Positions 1 to 17,205 of a DNA stretch of 17,205 nt are shown here, one piece after another. The DNA lies in NCBI GenBank assembly GCA_036266195.1, contig DATANP010000371.1, forward strand, positions 1 through 17,205, written 5' to 3'. The notes beneath the pieces are model-generated. The model was not told the DNA's origin and did not search any database. It saw nothing but the letters and a program-made list of their open reading frames with translations. Each line of letters begins with the position of its first letter. The first letter of the stretch is position 1. Origin of the DNA: DATMER01 sp036266195. GTDB lineage: Bacteria > Acidobacteriota > Thermoanaerobaculia > Multivoradales > UBA5704. The position numbers and the translations under genes were made by a program.

Positions 1-506
1 CCGTCGGCCTGGCGCGTGCCGCGCCCTTCGACGCGCGGGTGACGGCCAGCGGCGAGCGAGCCCGCGACCTGGTCGAGGGTGAAGAGGTCGCCGCGGCTGC
101 TCCACTGGGTGGTTCCGTTGACCACCACCCGGACGCCGTTGACGAGGGTCAGCGAGCCGCTGCCCACCGAGGCGACCGCGGCCTCGAACTCCTGGCCGCC
201 GCGCGGAGCCTTCTGGCCGTCGTCATTGCCTCCACCCCGGTTGCCGCGGCCACGGCCCCGGCCGCCCTTGTCGTCGGCCTTATTGTCGTCGCTCTTCGTG
301 GTGCCGTCGTCCTTACCGCCCCGGCCTCGCCGGCTTTCGTCCGTCACGGAGGACACGGTGCTGGTGCTGCTGGCGGAGACCGCCGAGGTCTCCGTATCGT
401 CGAACGCGGGCTCGGTCGGGCTCTGGCCCGGCGAGCAGGCGGTGGTGGCCAGGGGGAGGGTCAGGAGGGAGGCGAGTGTAAGAGTCTGAAACGTCCTGCG
501 GATCAT
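1..506 (-). CDS. Putative exported lipoprotein with DUF5666-like domain (3' end cut off)
   Basis: The gene starts at ATG 504-506 on the minus strand and is open for 168 codons to the window edge, so the C-terminus is missing. Residues 1-23 form a signal peptide (MIRRTF, then a hydrophobic stretch LASLLTLPLA). Cys24 could be the lipidated residue, but the preceding TTA is a weak lipobox (Thr rather than Leu at -3), so a plain secreted protein is possible. Residues 25-55 are rich in Ser/Thr. Residues 57-104 are a low-complexity Gly/Arg/Asp/Lys linker. From about residue 108 a beta-rich unit begins (AAVASVGSGSLTLVNGVRVVVNGTTQW, shown here in part only: SVGSGSLTLVNGV, then VVVNGTTQW, then LAAGRHPRVEG), which matches the pattern of DUF5666 domains. 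The neighbour at 641 carries two copies of the same kind of domain. Molecular function is unknown; an envelope role is inferred from the signal peptide. Confidence 0.75.
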   Translation of the reverse strand, partial: MIRRTFQTLTLASLLTLPLATTACSPGQSPTEPAFDDTETSAVSASSTSTVSSVTDESRRGRGGKDDGTTKSDDNKADDKGGRGRGRGNRGGGNDDGQKAPRGGQEFEAAVASVGSGSLTLVNGVRVVVNGTTQWSSRGDLFTLDQVAGSLAAGRHPRVEGRGTRQAD

Positions 507-513
507 GGGTTGA

Positions 514-520
514 TCTCCTT
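514..520 (-). promoter_or_regulatory. Ribosome binding site of the minus-strand lipoprotein gene
   Basis: Read on the minus strand this is AAGGAGA, 7 nt before the ATG at 506-504. It fixes that start over the upstream alternatives. It can pair with a nearby CTCCT (minus strand; plus positions 525-529), giving a 5-bp stem that would cover the site. That stem is too short to claim regulation. Confidence 0.7.
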
Positions 521-627
521 TCGCAGGAGTAGGACAGCCGGGAACGACGGATGGAACAGGTCCGGACGAAATCGGTCGGCACGGGTCGTGCAGATACCTC
601 CTTTGCGGATGGGCTGAAGGCTCAACG

Positions 628-634
628 GGAGGTA
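628..634 (+). promoter_or_regulatory. Ribosome binding site that sets the start at 641
   Basis: GGGAGGT lies 6 nt before the ATG at 641. The reading frame is open further upstream, with an ATG at 551. Only the 641 start has a Shine-Dalgarno sequence and places a signal peptide at the N-terminus, so it is preferred. Confidence 0.75.
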
Positions 635-640
635 ACGACG

Positions 641-1414
641 ATGAGACACAATCGACTGACAGGCTTGATGATAGCGCTCGCGATGAGCGCGGCAATGGCG
701 GTCCTCACCGGCTGCGGCTCGACGGGGGTCGGCGACATCCTGGGTGGCGGCGGCAGCTCCGGGGGCAGTACCTCGGGAAGCACTTCGGGCAGCACCTCGG
801 GGACCTACGACGACCGTTACGACACCGCCAACAACGTTCGCGGTACGGTGGAGCGGGTGGACACCGCGAACCGCCGCATCGTAGTGGACCGCGAAAGCTC
901 CTCCAACAGCAACTATCTGCGCAACGGCAACGAGAACGAGACGGTCACCCTCTACTATGACGACCGCACCACGGTGGAGTTCCAGGGCAAAAGCTACCGG
1001 CCGCAGGACCTGGAGTCCGGCGACCGCATCCTGGCCGACGTGAGCGAGTCGAGCGGGCGCCTGCTGGCCGAAGAGATCCAGGTACTGTCGGACGTGAGCA
1101 GCGGGACCGGGACGGGCAGCAACAACACCTATGACGACAACCGGACCTCGGATCTGCGCGGCACGGTGAGCTACATCGATACCCGCAACCAGACGCTGGA
1201 GATCGAGCCTTCGAGCTCCTCCCGCTTCTCGACCACCCGGAACGGCGTCGTCCTGGTCCACTATGACGCCCAGACCACGGTGGAGTACCAGGGGCGCAGC
1301 TACAAGCCCGAGAATCTCGAGCGCGGCGACGAGGTCGAGCTCCAGGTGCGGGACCTCGGAGGCCGCCTGACGGCCGACGAGATCCTCGTCGTGCGCGACG
1401 CCCAGGGCCGCTGA
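641..1414 (+). CDS. Lipoprotein with two tandem DUF5666-like repeats
   Basis: A 257-residue protein. Residues 1-24 form a lipoprotein signal peptide, with hydrophobic core LMIALAMSAAMAV and lipobox LTGC, so Cys25 should be acylated and the protein membrane-anchored. Residues 35-55 are a flexible Gly/Ser/Thr linker (GGGGSSGG, then three STSG units). Two homologous units of about 85 residues follow. The first (about 64-153) contains RGTVERVDT, TTVEFQGKSYRPQDLESGD and GRLLAEEIQVL. The second (about 171-254) contains RGTVSYIDT, TTVEYQGRSYKPENLERGD and GRLTADEILVV. The pattern fits the small beta-barrel DUF5666 family; no enzymatic residues are evident. The gene faces away from a related gene at 1-506 and ends before a strong terminator, so it is probably monocistronic and separate from the NRPS downstream. 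Function unknown; an envelope structural or ligand-binding role is only inference. Confidence 0.85.
   Translation: MRHNRLTGLMIALAMSAAMAVLTGCGSTGVGDILGGGGSSGGSTSGSTSGSTSGTYDDRYDTANNVRGTVERVDTANRRIVVDRESSSNSNYLRNGNENETVTLYYDDRTTVEFQGKSYRPQDLESGDRILADVSESSGRLLAEEIQVLSDVSSGTGTGSNNTYDDNRTSDLRGTVSYIDTRNQTLEIEPSSSSRFSTTRNGVVLVHYDAQTTVEYQGRSYKPENLERGDEVELQVRDLGGRLTADEILVVRDAQGR
767..802 (+). repeat. Three 12-bp tandem units encoding STSG
   Basis: Three consecutive near-identical 12-bp units (AGY ACY TCG GGN) encode STSG-STSG-STSG in the linker between the lipid anchor and the first beta domain. This is a short coding microsatellite that could vary in copy number without shifting the frame. Confidence 0.7.
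830..1402 (+). repeat. Intragenic tandem domain duplication (two DUF5666-like units)
   Basis: The unit at about 830-1099 and the unit at about 1151-1402 encode clearly related sequences (for example TTVEFQGKSYRP versus TTVEYQGRSYKP, and LESGDRI versus LERGDEV). They are joined by a short GTGTGSNNTYDDNRT linker. The divergence indicates an old duplication. Confidence 0.8.
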
Positions 1415-1438
1415 GTCTTTTCTCCCCTGATATCCTCG

Positions 1439-1466
1439 AACGCCTCCCCCGGCGGGAGGCGTTTTC
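1439..1466 (+). terminator. Intrinsic terminator after the 641-1414 gene
   Basis: A perfect 10-bp stem (1439-1448 AACGCCTCCC with 1454-1463 GGGAGGCGTT) encloses a 5-nt loop and leads into TTTT (1462-1465). It lies 24 nt after the stop codon and should separate lipoprotein transcription from the NRPS. Confidence 0.85.
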
Positions 1467-1571
1467 ATTGTCCCCCCTTGCCGCCGGGGAAGCACTAAGT
1501 CAAATAGGCGTATATGTGCCCCTCCCGCGCAGGCGTCCAGTAGTTCAAGAGGCGACAAGGTGGAGTCAGGA
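1467..1571 (+). promoter_or_regulatory. Leader and probable promoter region of the NRPS gene
   Basis: Because a terminator lies just upstream, the NRPS should have its own promoter within these 105 bp. The most AT-rich part is 1496-1517, with a -10-like TATATG at 1511-1516, but no good -35 sits 16-18 bp before it. AAGGTGGAG (1557-1565) is the ribosome binding site, 6 nt before ATG 1572. An in-frame GTG at 1560 is a possible alternative start, four codons longer. Confidence 0.35.

Positions 1572-17205
<15,634 letters not shown>

Larger units (their letters stand above)
507..640. promoter_or_regulatory. Divergent intergenic region between two lipoprotein genes
   Basis: These 134 bp separate two divergently transcribed DUF5666-like genes, so both promoters should lie here. 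I see two GGAAC words (541-545 and 553-557) that resemble the -35 of extracytoplasmic sigma factors, but no convincing -10 at the right distance. A short dyad, GCACG-GGT-CGTGC (579-591), could be an operator. No RNA gene or riboswitch fold is recognisable. The region label is safe; the individual promoter and operator elements are speculative. Confidence 0.35.

Noticed and set aside
515..529. Hairpin CTCCT/AGGAG over the minus-strand ribosome binding site
   Set aside because: Only 5 bp with a short loop; expected by chance around purine-rich ribosome binding sites.
551..640. Upstream ATG at 551 as start of the lipoprotein gene
   Set aside because: No ribosome binding site, and it would bury the signal peptide behind 30 polar residues. 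The ATG at 641 has GGGAGGT and a proper lipoprotein signal.
1511..1516. TATATG as -10 of an NRPS promoter
   Set aside because: No matching -35 at 16-18 bp (TTGCCG at 1478 is too far), so it is kept only as a weak hint in the leader entry.

Overview
The window is high-GC bacterial DNA. It holds two divergently transcribed small lipoprotein genes and the first 5,211 codons of a very large non-ribosomal peptide synthetase (NRPS) gene that runs off the right edge. The host is most likely a soil-type Acidobacteriota (my first guess) or a myxobacterium-like organism. This rests on the GC-rich codon use, the NRPS style (SFAQERLWFLDRLEPGS starts, GGHSLLATRL carrier motifs) and an intragenic palindrome that reads GTAGASPAV in one frame. 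I cannot confirm the taxon without a search.

Layout: 1-506 (minus strand) is a partial secreted or lipoprotein gene with a DUF5666-like beta-rich domain. 507-640 is a divergent intergenic region. 641-1414 (plus) is a lipoprotein with two tandem DUF5666-like repeats, followed by a strong intrinsic terminator (1439-1466). 1467-1571 is the NRPS leader. 1572-17205 (plus) is the NRPS.

The NRPS reads: shrunken ketosynthase relic (tKS, active-site Cys replaced by Asp, both catalytic His regions absent, no AT) - carrier 1 - C1-A1(Thr)-PCP2 - fragment resembling a PKS ketoreductase structural subdomain - C2-A2(probably Val)-PCP3 - C3-A3(Ser)-PCP4 - C4-A4(Ser)-PCP5 - C5-A5 (cut off, probably Ser-like). 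No epimerase, methyltransferase, reductase or thioesterase is visible. The expected intermediate is an unknown acyl starter followed by Thr-Val-Ser-Ser-(Ser?), probably a lipopeptide. The two PKS remnants suggest that the line descends from a PKS/NRPS hybrid that lost its polyketide modules by in-frame deletion.

The most unusual signal is a near-perfect palindrome (28-30 bp arms, 8-15 nt loop) that occurs twice inside the NRPS coding sequence. The arms are the same, but the two copies are read in different frames and both stay open. One copy lies exactly at the junction where the AT domain is missing. The other lies in a surface-loop region of A3 and is absent from the closely related A4. This looks like a small mobile palindromic element that tolerates insertion into proteins.
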